A program made the translations under genes and the position numbers. The notes below the pieces were generated by a model. The model searched no databases, was not told where the DNA came from, and saw only the letters and a list, made by a program, of their open reading frames with translations. Shown in pieces: positions 31,542-39,004 of a DNA stretch of 64,000 bases. The DNA is from F23-D06 sp947165685 (GTDB taxonomy: Bacteria > Bacteroidota > Bacteroidia > Bacteroidales > WCHB1-69): NCBI GenBank assembly GCA_947165685.1, contig CAMVBK010000003.1, positions 62,001 to 126,000 on the forward strand. The letters are read 5' to 3'. Numbering within the stretch: the stretch's first letter is position 1; every line of letters begins with the position of its first letter.

Positions 31542-34001
31542 TTAATTTCCCATTCCGCCGCCACTGCCTTCGCTGGCCGCGCCCTGGCGTGCCTGCTGCT
31601 CCAGCTCCATCTTGCCGAATCGCAGCGTGAAGCCCAACGACACTGAACGGGAGTTGTACTTGTAGGTGCTGTGCGAGACATAGTACGGACTGTCGTTGTT
31701 CTGGCCCCAGCGGTTCCAGTTGAAGATGTCGTTGGCGTTCAGATAGACCGACAGCTTCTTGTCGAAGAAGTCGCAACGCAGTCCCGCGTTAATGCTGTAG
31801 TAGGGCAGGGTTGTGCTGAACAACGACAAGGAGGGCGACTGATAATATCCGGACACGCTGATTTCCAGACGTTTCCATAGCTTCGCCCACACGCTGGCAT
31901 TGAAGCTGTAGGTCCACTTGTCGGCCTTGTACATCTCGCCGTTATACATCGTCTCCAAATAGGAGTAATAGACGTTCGCGTAGAAGCGGACGTTGAGCAT
32001 GGCGTTCGGGCGGTACATCGTGTTGAACTCCAGTCCCGTGTTCGACGATTTGCCGACATTCACCGGATAGGAGTAACGCACCAGTTCGCCGTAGAGGTCG
32101 TGGTAGGCGGGGACGCTGATGGTGTTGATGTCGCGGTCTTTGGCGCGGAAGTAGAGGGTGAGGCCCACTGAGCCGTACTTGGTCCAGTATTTCTGCCAGC
32201 CGGCCTCCAAGGAGTGCGTCAGGATGGACTTCAACTCCGGGTTGCCGCTGCTGAAGTCCTCCTCGTCGAATTCCACGAAGCGCGTGAGCTGGTCGGCGTC
32301 GGGGTTGCTGCTGCGGAAAGTGTAGCTCAGGCGGAAGTTGTGCATCGACTTGGTGCGGTACGACAGGTGCAGCGACGGCCGGATGTGGAAATAGTGCTTG
32401 CGGATGCCGAAGGTGTCGGGCACGATGTCGGGATAGCGCAACGTGACGTATGTGTGTTCGAGGCGCACGCCCGGCTTGATGGTGAAGTTGCCGAACTTGT
32501 GCTGCAGCGTGAAGAAGACTTGGTTTTCGAACTGCGGCGACAGGTGGAAATAGCTGCGGACAGAATCGCGCACCCACGCGCCCGCCTGCATCGTATCGAC
32601 ATAGTTATAGCCTTTGTCACGCTCTATGGCGCCGTAGTAGCCCAAGGAAATCTCGCCATTCTCGGAGTAGGGCCGGTTGTAGGTCAGCTCGCCCGAGACA
32701 TTGAACGAGCTGCCGTCGTAGTCCATGAGGCGGTCGCGCTTGCTCTCGACCGGCTGGAGGAAGAGCTTGTGTAGCTCCGACTTGCTCATCCAGCCCCACG
32801 TGCTGCCGTTCAGATCCACGGAGAGGTTGTGCCCCTTGTTGTCGAACTTGTGCTGGTAGTATGCGCCGAAACCGCCCCAGTGGCTGCGGTTACGCCCCGT
32901 TGCGTTCTCTTTGTAGAAAACGGTGTCCGGGATCAGGAAGAATTCCTGCAACTGCTCGTTGTAGCCCTTGCTGTCTCCCCAGCTCGGCCAATAGCTGCCC
33001 CAGAAGGAGAGGGTGTTCGCCGTGTCAATGTCATAGTCGAGGCTGAAGTGGATGCCGGCGCCGTACCGGTTGCCCTTGGAATAGGTCGAGTCTGTCTCGA
33101 AACTCACCATCTCGCGGCCCTCTTCGCCGGGTTGGTAGATGGTCTGGTCTCCCTTCCCGAAGTGCTTGTCCATCGAGTAGGAGAAGTTGCTGTAGAGGTT
33201 GATGGATATCTTGTCGTTGCTCCAGACGTAGGAAATCCACGGGCTCACGTATGGTTTGATGGAGGCGTTGGCACCGAAGCTGATGAACTGGTTCTTCTTG
33301 ATTTTGCTGTTCGTCACGATGTTGATGATGCCGTCGGCCTTGGAACCGTAGCGGGCCGACGGGTTGGTGATGACCTCCACGTGGTCGATGCTGTTGGCGG
33401 GCATCTGCTGGAGGTAGGTCTTGAGGTTTTCTTCCGTGAGGTGCGACGGCTTGTCGTTGATCCAGACCTCGACGCTGGAGGTGCCGCGCAGGGTGACGTT
33501 GCCCTCCACGTCCACCGACACGCCCGGCGCGTTCTGCAGCACGTCGGAGGCGGTACCGGTCTGCACGGTCGGGTCCTCGGCGGTGTTGTAGTAGGTCTTC
33601 TCGCCATCCACCGCGAACAGCGGCCGCTCGCCCTTCACCACCACCTCGCCGATGGTGGCTGTCCCCGGGGTGATCTTGAGCGTGCCGAGGTCAACGTCCT
33701 TTTTGACGGAAATCATCTGCACGTAATTCTCGTAGCCCACGAAAAAGACCACCAGGCGGTAGTCGTCGTTCGGGACCATCTGCAGCTGGAAAGCGCCCTT
33801 CTCGTCGGCGGAAGTGTAGCCCACCAGCACGCTGTCGCTCTGCCGCAGCAGGCTCACATTCGCGTACTGCACGGGCTTCCCGGTTTTTACGTCCTGTATC
33901 ACGCCGGAAATTGTGTTTTGAGAAAATGCTGACAAACAGAAAGTTGTTGTTAGCAAAAAGAGGACAACTGCTTTTGAAACTGCTTTTCTTTGTTGTGTCA
34001 T
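31542..34001 (-). CDS. TonB-dependent-receptor-like outer-membrane barrel protein
   Basis: 819 residues from the ATG at 34001 (MTQQRKAVSKAVV, then a signal peptide to CLSAFSQ); the frame extends 10 codons upstream without support. A carboxypeptidase-regulatory-like domain (ISGVIQDVKTGKPVQYANVSLLRQ) precedes a plug domain (TASDVLQNAPGVSVDVEGNVTLRGTSSVEVWINDKP ... IINIVTNSK), then a barrel of the outer membrane beta-barrel family type. The C-terminus is unusual, ending with a Q/A/G-rich tail (MELEQQARQGAASEGSGGG) after the last strand. Ligand unknown; no SusD partner is present, so it is not a PUL pair. Confidence 0.9.
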   Translation of the reverse strand: MTQQRKAVSKAVVLFLLTTTFCLSAFSQNTISGVIQDVKTGKPVQYANVSLLRQSDSVLVGYTSADEKGAFQLQMVPNDDYRLVVFFVGYENYVQMISVKKDVDLGTLKITPGTATIGEVVVKGERPLFAVDGEKTYYNTAEDPTVQTGTASDVLQNAPGVSVDVEGNVTLRGTSSVEVWINDKPSHLTEENLKTYLQQMPANSIDHVEVITNPSARYGSKADGIINIVTNSKIKKNQFISFGANASIKPYVSPWISYVWSNDKISINLYSNFSYSMDKHFGKGDQTIYQPGEEGREMVSFETDSTYSKGNRYGAGIHFSLDYDIDTANTLSFWGSYWPSWGDSKGYNEQLQEFFLIPDTVFYKENATGRNRSHWGGFGAYYQHKFDNKGHNLSVDLNGSTWGWMSKSELHKLFLQPVESKRDRLMDYDGSSFNVSGELTYNRPYSENGEISLGYYGAIERDKGYNYVDTMQAGAWVRDSVRSYFHLSPQFENQVFFTLQHKFGNFTIKPGVRLEHTYVTLRYPDIVPDTFGIRKHYFHIRPSLHLSYRTKSMHNFRLSYTFRSSNPDADQLTRFVEFDEEDFSSGNPELKSILTHSLEAGWQKYWTKYGSVGLTLYFRAKDRDINTISVPAYHDLYGELVRYSYPVNVGKSSNTGLEFNTMYRPNAMLNVRFYANVYYSYLETMYNGEMYKADKWTYSFNASVWAKLWKRLEISVSGYYQSPSLSLFSTTLPYYSINAGLRCDFFDKKLSVYLNANDIFNWNRWGQNNDSPYYVSHSTYKYNSRSVSLGFTLRFGKMELEQQARQGAASEGSGGGMGN

Positions 34002-34113
34002 AATCCAAAATAATAAGATTGTTGCAAACAATTGTTTGTAATCGGCAAAGATATAATTTTTACCTATACGGACCGTTTCCGTTTATCCCGAAAAATTGAT
34101 CTGGGGAAATCAA

Positions 34114-34302
34114 TTAGCGTTTTCTGGGGATTCCGAGCTGTTTGCAGATTGCGTCTGCCAGCTCTTCGTCAATGTCAGCGTGCCTCGGAATGGTCGTTTT
34201 CACTTTTGTTTCCGTGTTGATGTAAACATCGTGTTTTTTGCCGTGGTTTAGAAATTCGCACTTGTATGCTTTCAGATGGTTGATGAGGACTTTTCTTTTC
34301 AC
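34114..34302 (-). CDS. hicA: HicA-type toxin (mRNA interferase)
   Basis: 62 residues. Fold and motif order match HicA: an N-terminal helix with a lysine-rich start, then FLNHGKKHDVYINTETK (catalytic-type His24), then TTIPRHADIDEELADAICKQLGI. HicA toxins cleave mRNA through a dsRNA-binding-like fold with one histidine. The start codon overlaps the stop of the antitoxin gene by 4 bp. The order here is antitoxin first, the less common hicBA arrangement seen in several Bacteroidota. Confidence 0.85.
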   Translation of the reverse strand: MKRKVLINHLKAYKCEFLNHGKKHDVYINTETKVKTTIPRHADIDEELADAICKQLGIPRKR

Positions 34303-34514
34303 AGTATGGCTATTTTCTTTCGGATGAATTTGTTGCCCTTTGATTTCTTTTGCGTTTCTTCTGTTTCTGTTTCCAAGATGAGGTCTATGGCGTCATGCAG
34401 GTTCTCCATGGCTTCTTCCTCCGTGTCTCCCTGGGTGAGCGCCGCCGGTAGCTGCTCACATTGGGCTATGTAATGCCCGCTTTTGGTCTTTTTCACGATG
34501 GCTGTATATTCCAT
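34299..34514 (-). CDS. hicB: HicB-type antitoxin
   Basis: 71 residues. The partial RNase H-like HicB fold is recognisable (MEYTAIVKKTKSGHYIAQCEQ, then PAALTQGDTEEEAMENLHDAIDLILE). The C-terminus is short and basic (KKSKGNKFIRKKIAIL), with no clear HTH or RHH DNA-binding domain, so repression of its own promoter may be weak or need HicA. Precedes hicA with a 4-bp overlap. Confidence 0.85.
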   Translation of the reverse strand: MEYTAIVKKTKSGHYIAQCEQLPAALTQGDTEEEAMENLHDAIDLILETETEETQKKSKGNKFIRKKIAIL

Positions 34515-34550
34515 ATTTTTGCTTTTTATTAAAGAATTATTTTACGGCTG

Positions 34551-34558
34551 CAAAAATA
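34551..34558 (-). promoter_or_regulatory. -7 box TATTTTTG for hicBA
   Basis: Minus-strand TATTTTTG, 36 bp upstream of the hicB ATG. The plus-strand promoter at 34593 is back-to-back with it. Confidence 0.6.
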
Positions 34559-34592
34559 ATATTTTTTCATTTCAGTGCCTCAAATCTTTTTG

Positions 34593-34600
34593 TATCTTTG
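34593..34600 (+). promoter_or_regulatory. -7 box TATCTTTG for the 34622 gene
   Basis: Exact consensus, 21 bp upstream of the ATG at 34622. Confidence 0.65.
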
Positions 34601-34621
34601 TCCCGTTAAAATTTCAATACG

Positions 34622-34833
34622 ATGCCCCGAGGAAAATCCACATGCAAGGTCCTGAAGGAGGTGCGGCGGAGGGTCGCCGAAGCCAACAACATCCCGCTGC
34701 AGGAGCGCGAATGCACTCACACGGGCGACTGCGCGGGCACGTGCCCCTACTGCGAGTCGGAGGTGCGCTACCTCGAACGCGAACTGTCGAAACGCCGCGC
34801 CCTCGGCAAGGCCGTCGCAGTGGCGGGCATCGC
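34622..34833. repeat. 212-bp direct repeat, copy 1 (shared N-terminal module)
   Basis: Aligns to 36198-36409 from the ATG onwards with only about seven substitutions and no gap; similarity stops abruptly after the codons for VAGIA. Upstream sequences also differ. Confidence 0.9.
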
Positions 34834-35563
34834 GATGCTGTCGGTGGCACCGGCGGTCGCGCAGACACCGGAGACCCCTGAAGCCGGCACCGGACCGCAA
34901 AAACACGCCGGCCCGACTATCCCTGCGGCTCCGGATTCCGCGAAACCCTGCGACACCTACCGGATGATGGGCATCGTCCCGAAAGAGGTTGCTGAACAGG
35001 AAGTTGACACAGCCGCTGAATCAGACCTCCCGACAAGTTTGGACACTATAGAGGTGGTTTTTGAACCGCCTGAATTTGCTATGGACGGCACGGTGTCGGC
35101 CCCACGATCGGTCAGAAAAGACGTGTGGCGTTTCCCTTCTGAATATGGCACATTCAAGTCTTTCATGCACCGTCAATTGAAAAACAATCCGGAATTGCGG
35201 AAGTGGCTCAAGGGAAAAACGAAACTGGATCATGCAAAACGGTCAGAAATAAAACACTCCCGTGATCCTATTGAGCGTATGATGGAAAAACAATGGAAAA
35301 AAGAAAGACGTCAATATCGGAAAGAGGAGCGTTCCTCGAAGTACAAATCCGTCAATGACAATGCTTTCCTTCTGGAATTCAATCAAGACGGCGAGGTGGT
35401 GGATGTCCGTCTGCGTTTTGCGATTTCAGGAGAAGAGGACGAGCGCATGTTTGGCGCCTTTTACCGTATTATCGACAACATGCCCCGTTGGACACTCAAC
35501 CCCAAGATGTCCCCACCTACGGATATGATATTCCAGGAATATCCTTATTGGATCTTGCGGTGA
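34622..35563 (+). CDS. membrane protein with cysteine-rich N-terminus and TonB-C-like C-terminus (paralogue 1)
   Basis: 313 residues. Residues 1-70 form a conserved module: MPRGKSTCKVLKEVRRRVAE, then ECTHTGDCAGTCPYCESEV (cysteines spaced as in a metal or Fe-S site), then a basic helix (YLERELSKRRALGKAV). One membrane segment follows (~65-82). The middle is proline- and acid-rich, then K/R-rich. The end (LLEFNQDGEVVDVRLRFAIS ... MPRWTLNPKM) resembles the TonB/TolA C-terminal fold that contacts TonB-dependent receptors. Residues 1-70 are identical to those of the gene at 36198; everything beyond diverges. Likely an inner-membrane protein with periplasmic C-terminus; role unknown. Confidence 0.75.
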   Translation: MPRGKSTCKVLKEVRRRVAEANNIPLQERECTHTGDCAGTCPYCESEVRYLERELSKRRALGKAVAVAGIAMLSVAPAVAQTPETPEAGTGPQKHAGPTIPAAPDSAKPCDTYRMMGIVPKEVAEQEVDTAAESDLPTSLDTIEVVFEPPEFAMDGTVSAPRSVRKDVWRFPSEYGTFKSFMHRQLKNNPELRKWLKGKTKLDHAKRSEIKHSRDPIERMMEKQWKKERRQYRKEERSSKYKSVNDNAFLLEFNQDGEVVDVRLRFAISGEEDERMFGAFYRIIDNMPRWTLNPKMSPPTDMIFQEYPYWILR

Positions 35564-35677
35564 TTATCCCGGCAGAAAAAGCGCCTTTAAACGCCATTCT
35601 TGTGTTAAAATCGGTTAAAAGTGTGGTTTGGGACGGTTTTTGAAGGAACTGGAGAAGAGTTGTGTGAGAAAAATTTA

Positions 35678-35685
35678 TACTTTTG
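35678..35685 (+). promoter_or_regulatory. -7 box TACTTTTG for the YoeB-type module
   Basis: Exact TAnnTTTG form, 36 bp upstream of the antitoxin ATG at 35722. Confidence 0.65.
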
Positions 35686-35721
35686 CGGCATCATTATATC
35701 GAACGACAAAATAAACATATT

Positions 35722-35925
35722 ATGTGTACGGTAACCATTACATACGACAACAATGACACTGTCATTGCGGACTTGATTGCCAAAATCAAAAGCAGAGGGG
35801 CCGTTGTGGTGTCAAATGATGAACTGGAATATAATCCAGAATTTGTGGCAAAGGTCCAACGGGGACACGCGGCTTATTTGAACGGAGAATGTGTGAAAGT
35901 TGATGTGGATAACCTATGGAGTTAA
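35722..35925 (+). CDS. antitoxin of a YoeB/Txe-type module
   Basis: 67 residues from the ATG at 35722; an upstream in-frame start at 35683 would overlap the promoter box and is rejected. The N-terminus is strand-forming (MCTVTITYDNND), then a helix (TVIADLIAKIKSRGAV), then a short C-terminal stretch with acidic and aromatic residues. It overlaps the toxin gene by 10 bp, as expected for a coupled TA pair. It does not look like a standard Phd/YefM; small antitoxins of this type are frequent in Bacteroidota. Confidence 0.7.
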   Translation: MCTVTITYDNNDTVIADLIAKIKSRGAVVVSNDELEYNPEFVAKVQRGHAAYLNGECVKVDVDNLWS

Positions 35926-36188
35926 TGTTTTCACCCGATGCGTTGGATGATTTGAACTATTGGAAACAATCCGGAGCGGTCATAAACCAGCGAAAAATAC
36001 AAAAGATTTTGAAGTCCATGAAAACTGACGCGTGTTCAGGGTTAGGTCATCCGGAGCCATTGACGGGTAATTTATCCCGATATTGGTCTCGCAGGATAGA
36101 TAAGAAAAACCGCATTGTGTACGAAATCTTCGAAGAGGAACAGGTAATCAACGTGGTCTCATTACGAGGTCATTATTTTGACAAGTAG
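35916..36188 (+). CDS. Txe/YoeB family toxin
   Basis: 90 residues, normal length. Conserved features: FSPDALDDLNYWKQSG, a helix with INQRKIQKILKSM, GHPEPLTGNLSRYWSRRID (basic rRNA-contact and catalytic region), KNRIVYEIFEEEQVINVVSLRGHY with the C-terminal His-Tyr. YoeB toxins cut mRNA in the ribosomal A site. Catalytic residues appear intact. Ends 9 bp before the second copy of the cysteine-rich-N-terminus gene. Confidence 0.88.
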   Translation: MELMFSPDALDDLNYWKQSGAVINQRKIQKILKSMKTDACSGLGHPEPLTGNLSRYWSRRIDKKNRIVYEIFEEEQVINVVSLRGHYFDK

Positions 36189-36197
36189 TTATTAACG

Positions 36198-36409
36198 ATG
36201 CCCCGAGGAAAATCCACATGCAAAGTACTGAAGGAGGTGCGGCGGAGGGTCGCCGAAGCCAACAACATCCCGCTGCAGGAGCGCGAATGCACTCACACGG
36301 GCGACTGCGCGGGCACGTGCCCCTACTGCGAGTCGGAGGTGCGCTACCTCGAGCGCGAGCTGTCGAAACGGCGCGCCCTCGGCAAGGCCGTGGCGGTGGC
36401 GGGCATCGC
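36198..36409. repeat. 212-bp direct repeat, copy 2
   Basis: Partner of 34622-34833. The 1.4 kb between the two starts holds the rest of paralogue 1 and the YoeB-type pair. Confidence 0.9.
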
Positions 36410-37136
36410 CCTCTCGGCGGTGACGATGGCCGGTTGCGCGACTTCCGAGCCCGTGAGTTCCGATTCTTCGAACAACCCCAGAAAGACTCCTTTCCGGGAT
36501 ATAAAGTCTGCTCTTTCTTGGATGGGCGCCATTGTTGTAGAAAACAATGACAAGCCGGACGCTTGTAATCCGGAAAAGAACAAGTCGAAGAAAAAGAAGC
36601 GGCAGGAAAATTGCGATACCTTGCAGTTGCGGGGAATTGTACTCGACCCTGAATCAAGGCACGATACGGCCCAAAAGGAGATCACTTTCGATGAAAGTCT
36701 TCTGCTCGATGAGGGTGAGGATAAGCAAAAAACGGGAAATGACGAAGTCATTGTTGGCTTGGTGGATGATCAGGGTTTTCAAAATCGGATCTTCAACGAA
36801 GAACAACGAATTGCTTCTGAGTCAATTCCGGGTTTTACACCGGCCGTTTTCATGGAAGGCCAGTTCGAGGAATGGCTGCGCGGCCAGCTTCAAAAGTTCC
36901 AGTCTTACATGCAGGATCCGCGTCTTGATCCCGTGGAAATCCGCTTTTTCGTGGAAGAAGACGGTTCCGTGTCGTTGATCAACGTCCAGAACATGCCGGA
37001 AATTTACAAACAGGAAGACGAGGCGTTCCGCGCGAAAGTTACCGCAGTGGTCAGCGGTTCCGAATGGACACCGGCGACCGTTTCAGGCAAGCCCATCTCC
37101 TCCATCGTCACCGTCCACCTGCGGGATCTTCGGTAA
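36198..37136 (+). CDS. membrane protein with cysteine-rich N-terminus and TonB-C-like C-terminus (paralogue 2)
   Basis: 312 residues. Residues 1-70 are identical to the paralogue at 34622. The next segment is hydrophobic with a possible lipobox-like LSAVTMAGCATSE. A K/R-rich stretch (EKNKSKKKKRQENC) and an acidic middle follow. The C-terminal ~95 residues (QFEEWLRGQLQKFQ ... LDPVEIRFFVEEDGSVSLINVQ ... WTPATVSGKPISSIVTVHLRDL) match the TonB C-terminal domain pattern better than in paralogue 1. No own promoter is visible in the 9 bp after the toxin gene, so it may be co-transcribed with the YoeB-type module. Confidence 0.75.
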   Translation: MPRGKSTCKVLKEVRRRVAEANNIPLQERECTHTGDCAGTCPYCESEVRYLERELSKRRALGKAVAVAGIALSAVTMAGCATSEPVSSDSSNNPRKTPFRDIKSALSWMGAIVVENNDKPDACNPEKNKSKKKKRQENCDTLQLRGIVLDPESRHDTAQKEITFDESLLLDEGEDKQKTGNDEVIVGLVDDQGFQNRIFNEEQRIASESIPGFTPAVFMEGQFEEWLRGQLQKFQSYMQDPRLDPVEIRFFVEEDGSVSLINVQNMPEIYKQEDEAFRAKVTAVVSGSEWTPATVSGKPISSIVTVHLRDLR

Positions 37137-37152
37137 TCAGCAAATTGTTACA

Positions 37153-37184
37153 TAAACTCCTAAACTCCTAATCTCCTAAACTCC
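37153..37184. repeat. 4 x 8-bp tandem array overlapping a stop codon
   Basis: taaactcc twice, taatctcc, taaactcc. The array starts 17 bp after the plus-strand gene ends at 37136 and overlaps the stop codon of the minus-strand HsdR-N gene (37176-37178). Confidence 0.85.
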
Positions 37185-37586
37185 TAATTCACGAATCCTC
37201 CCATTCTCAAAATCAATCTCAAACACCTTCTTCTCCAGCCCGTTCGTCACGCACAGCAGAGGGGCCTTTAGGACGCTGTTGTAGCGGGCGGCCTGTTCCG
37301 CTACCTTCTGCGTGAGCTTCACATGCGGGGCCTTGCATTCCACCACCATGTACGGCTGCAACGCATCATCGAAGATCACCAGGTCGTAACGCTGGGTCAT
37401 CCCGTTGACCGTCACGGCGTGCTCGACGGAGAGGTGCGACAACGGGAACCCCTTGACATTCAGCAGGTAGAGGATGAAAATCTGTCGGACACGCTCCTCG
37501 GGCGTGAGCACGACCCACTTCTGCCGCACGGGGTCGAAAACCTCCTGCTGTGCATCGTTTTCCCGTATTTTCAATGTAAATGCCAT
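37176..37586 (-). CDS. stand-alone HsdR-N-type nuclease-like domain protein
   Basis: 136 residues, the length of the domain alone. Matches the type I restriction R protein N-terminal domain (PF13588 type): FDPVRQKWVVLTPEERVRQ, then YDLVIFDDALQPYMVVECKAP with the Asp and ExK of a PD-(D/E)XK active site, then QAARYNSVLKAPLLCVTNG. No helicase, HsdM or HsdS gene is adjacent. Such single-domain proteins are common in Bacteroidota near housekeeping genes; whether they cut DNA is unknown. The last codons lie in an 8-bp tandem array. Confidence 0.85.
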   Translation of the reverse strand: MAFTLKIRENDAQQEVFDPVRQKWVVLTPEERVRQIFILYLLNVKGFPLSHLSVEHAVTVNGMTQRYDLVIFDDALQPYMVVECKAPHVKLTQKVAEQAARYNSVLKAPLLCVTNGLEKKVFEIDFENGRIRELGV

Positions 37587-37632
37587 TTCTGCTGTCCTCT
37601 ATCCTTGTTTATTTACCATTCCTAATTCATAG

Positions 37633-38784
37633 TTACCCTAATTTCGCCTTGTACGAGGCGTAGTCGCCGGGTTGCGCGAGCATCTCGAACTGGCCGTCCT
37701 GGTGGATGACCCCGATGGCGGGATGCGCCACCCCGTTGAAGAAGGTGGTTTTCACCATCGTGTAGTGGATCATGTCGTCGAAGACGATGCGGTCGCCGAT
37801 CTCCAACGGCTCCTTGAAGGCGAAGTCGCCCATGCCGATGAAGTCGCCGGCGAGGCAGGAGCAGCCGCCTAAACGATAGACGTACTTGCTGTGTTCGTCG
37901 GGTTCGGAGGCGTCCAAGACCGTCGGCTTGTAGGGCATTTCAAGGCAGTCGGGCATGTGGCAGGCGAAGGAGACGTTGAGCATTGCGATTTTGATGCCCT
38001 TGTTCACCACGATGTCCTCCACGGTGGAGGTCAGCACGCCGGTCTGCCAGCCCACGGCCTCGCCCGGTTCGAGAATCACCTCTTGGAGGTTGGGGTAGCG
38101 TTTTCGGAAGTCCTGCAGCAGGCCGATGAGGTGCGGGATGTCGTAGTCGGCGCGGGTGATGTGGTGGCCGCCGCCCATGTTGAACCACTTGCACTGCCGG
38201 ATGAGGTCGGAGAATTTCTCCTCCACGGCCTTCAGGCAGCGTTCGAGGGCGTAGCTGTCGTTTTCGCAGAGCACGTGGAAATGCAGCCCCTCGATGCCTT
38301 CGGGCAGCGTGTCGGGCATGTCCTCGCGCAGGATGCCTAAGCGCGACCCGGGCACGGCGGGGTTGTAGAGATCGGTCTCGATTTCCGAATATTCGGGGTT
38401 GATGCGCAGTCCGAGCGAGACCTTCTTGGAAAAGGCCATCGCCTGTTCGCGGAACCTCTCGTACTGTCCCAACGAGTTGAACGTCAGGTGACTGCTGTAC
38501 ATGAGCAGCTGTTCGAAGTCTTGGTCGGTATAGACGGGGGCGTAGGTGTGGGCCTCGCAGCCCATCTCCTCGGCGATGAGCCTCGCTTCGTTGAGGGAGC
38601 TGGCGGTGGCGCCGCTGAGCCACTCGCGGATGAGCGGGAACGACGGCCAGAAAGCGTAGCCTTTGAGGGCGCAGATGATCCTCACGCCGGCCTCTTTCTG
38701 CACGAGGTCCAGCAGTTGCAGGTTGGCTAACAAGGCTTCCTCCGAGAGGATGTAGCACGGGGAGGGTAGGGTGTTGTAATTCAT
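37633..38784 (-). CDS. nspC: carboxynorspermidine decarboxylase
   Basis: 383 residues, normal for NspC. PLP-binding Lys41 in ICALKGYAFW, substrate/PLP loops NMGGGHHITRADYD and ILEPGEAVGW, and the dimer-interface segment HMPDCLEMPYKP. A fold-type III decarboxylase that makes norspermidine or spermidine from the carboxy-precursor, the Bacteroidota route to polyamines. The partner carboxyspermidine dehydrogenase is not in this window. Monocistronic, with its own promoter, divergent from the phosphofructokinase gene. Confidence 0.95.
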   Translation of the reverse strand: MNYNTLPSPCYILSEEALLANLQLLDLVQKEAGVRIICALKGYAFWPSFPLIREWLSGATASSLNEARLIAEEMGCEAHTYAPVYTDQDFEQLLMYSSHLTFNSLGQYERFREQAMAFSKKVSLGLRINPEYSEIETDLYNPAVPGSRLGILREDMPDTLPEGIEGLHFHVLCENDSYALERCLKAVEEKFSDLIRQCKWFNMGGGHHITRADYDIPHLIGLLQDFRKRYPNLQEVILEPGEAVGWQTGVLTSTVEDIVVNKGIKIAMLNVSFACHMPDCLEMPYKPTVLDASEPDEHSKYVYRLGGCSCLAGDFIGMGDFAFKEPLEIGDRIVFDDMIHYTMVKTTFFNGVAHPAIGVIHQDGQFEMLAQPGDYASYKAKLG

Positions 38785-38848
38785 AAATCAGGAATTATAT
38801 GGGGTTCTGGGATTGGGGGAGGGGAGTTGGGCGAGTTTGACGGGGCGG

Positions 38849-38856
38849 CAAAGATA
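38849..38856 (-). promoter_or_regulatory. -7 box TATCTTTG for nspC
   Basis: Minus-strand TATCTTTG, 64 bp upstream of the ATG at 38784. Confidence 0.65.
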
Positions 38857-38882
38857 GCATATTTTTGTATTGAATAATTGTG

Positions 38883-38890
38883 TAGTTTTG
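38883..38890 (+). promoter_or_regulatory. -7 box TAGTTTTG for the phosphofructokinase gene
   Basis: Exact TAnnTTTG form, 114 bp upstream of the ATG at 39005; divergent from the nspC promoter. Confidence 0.55.
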
Positions 38891-39004
38891 CACGTTGATA
38901 TTCCGGCTCTTTTGGCGGGGCGGCAACCTCCGGAAATTCAGGAGGCCGCCAGAATAACCGGGACTGGATAAATGGCAATTTTTAACATCAAATAATAATA
39001 TCGT

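Noticed and set aside
34622..34833. Cysteine motif CAGTCPYC in the shared N-terminal module read as a radical SAM CxxxCxxC cluster
   Set aside because: The spacing matches by chance, but there is no TIM-barrel domain; the module is 70 residues and is followed at once by a membrane segment. Zinc or Fe-S binding remains possible.
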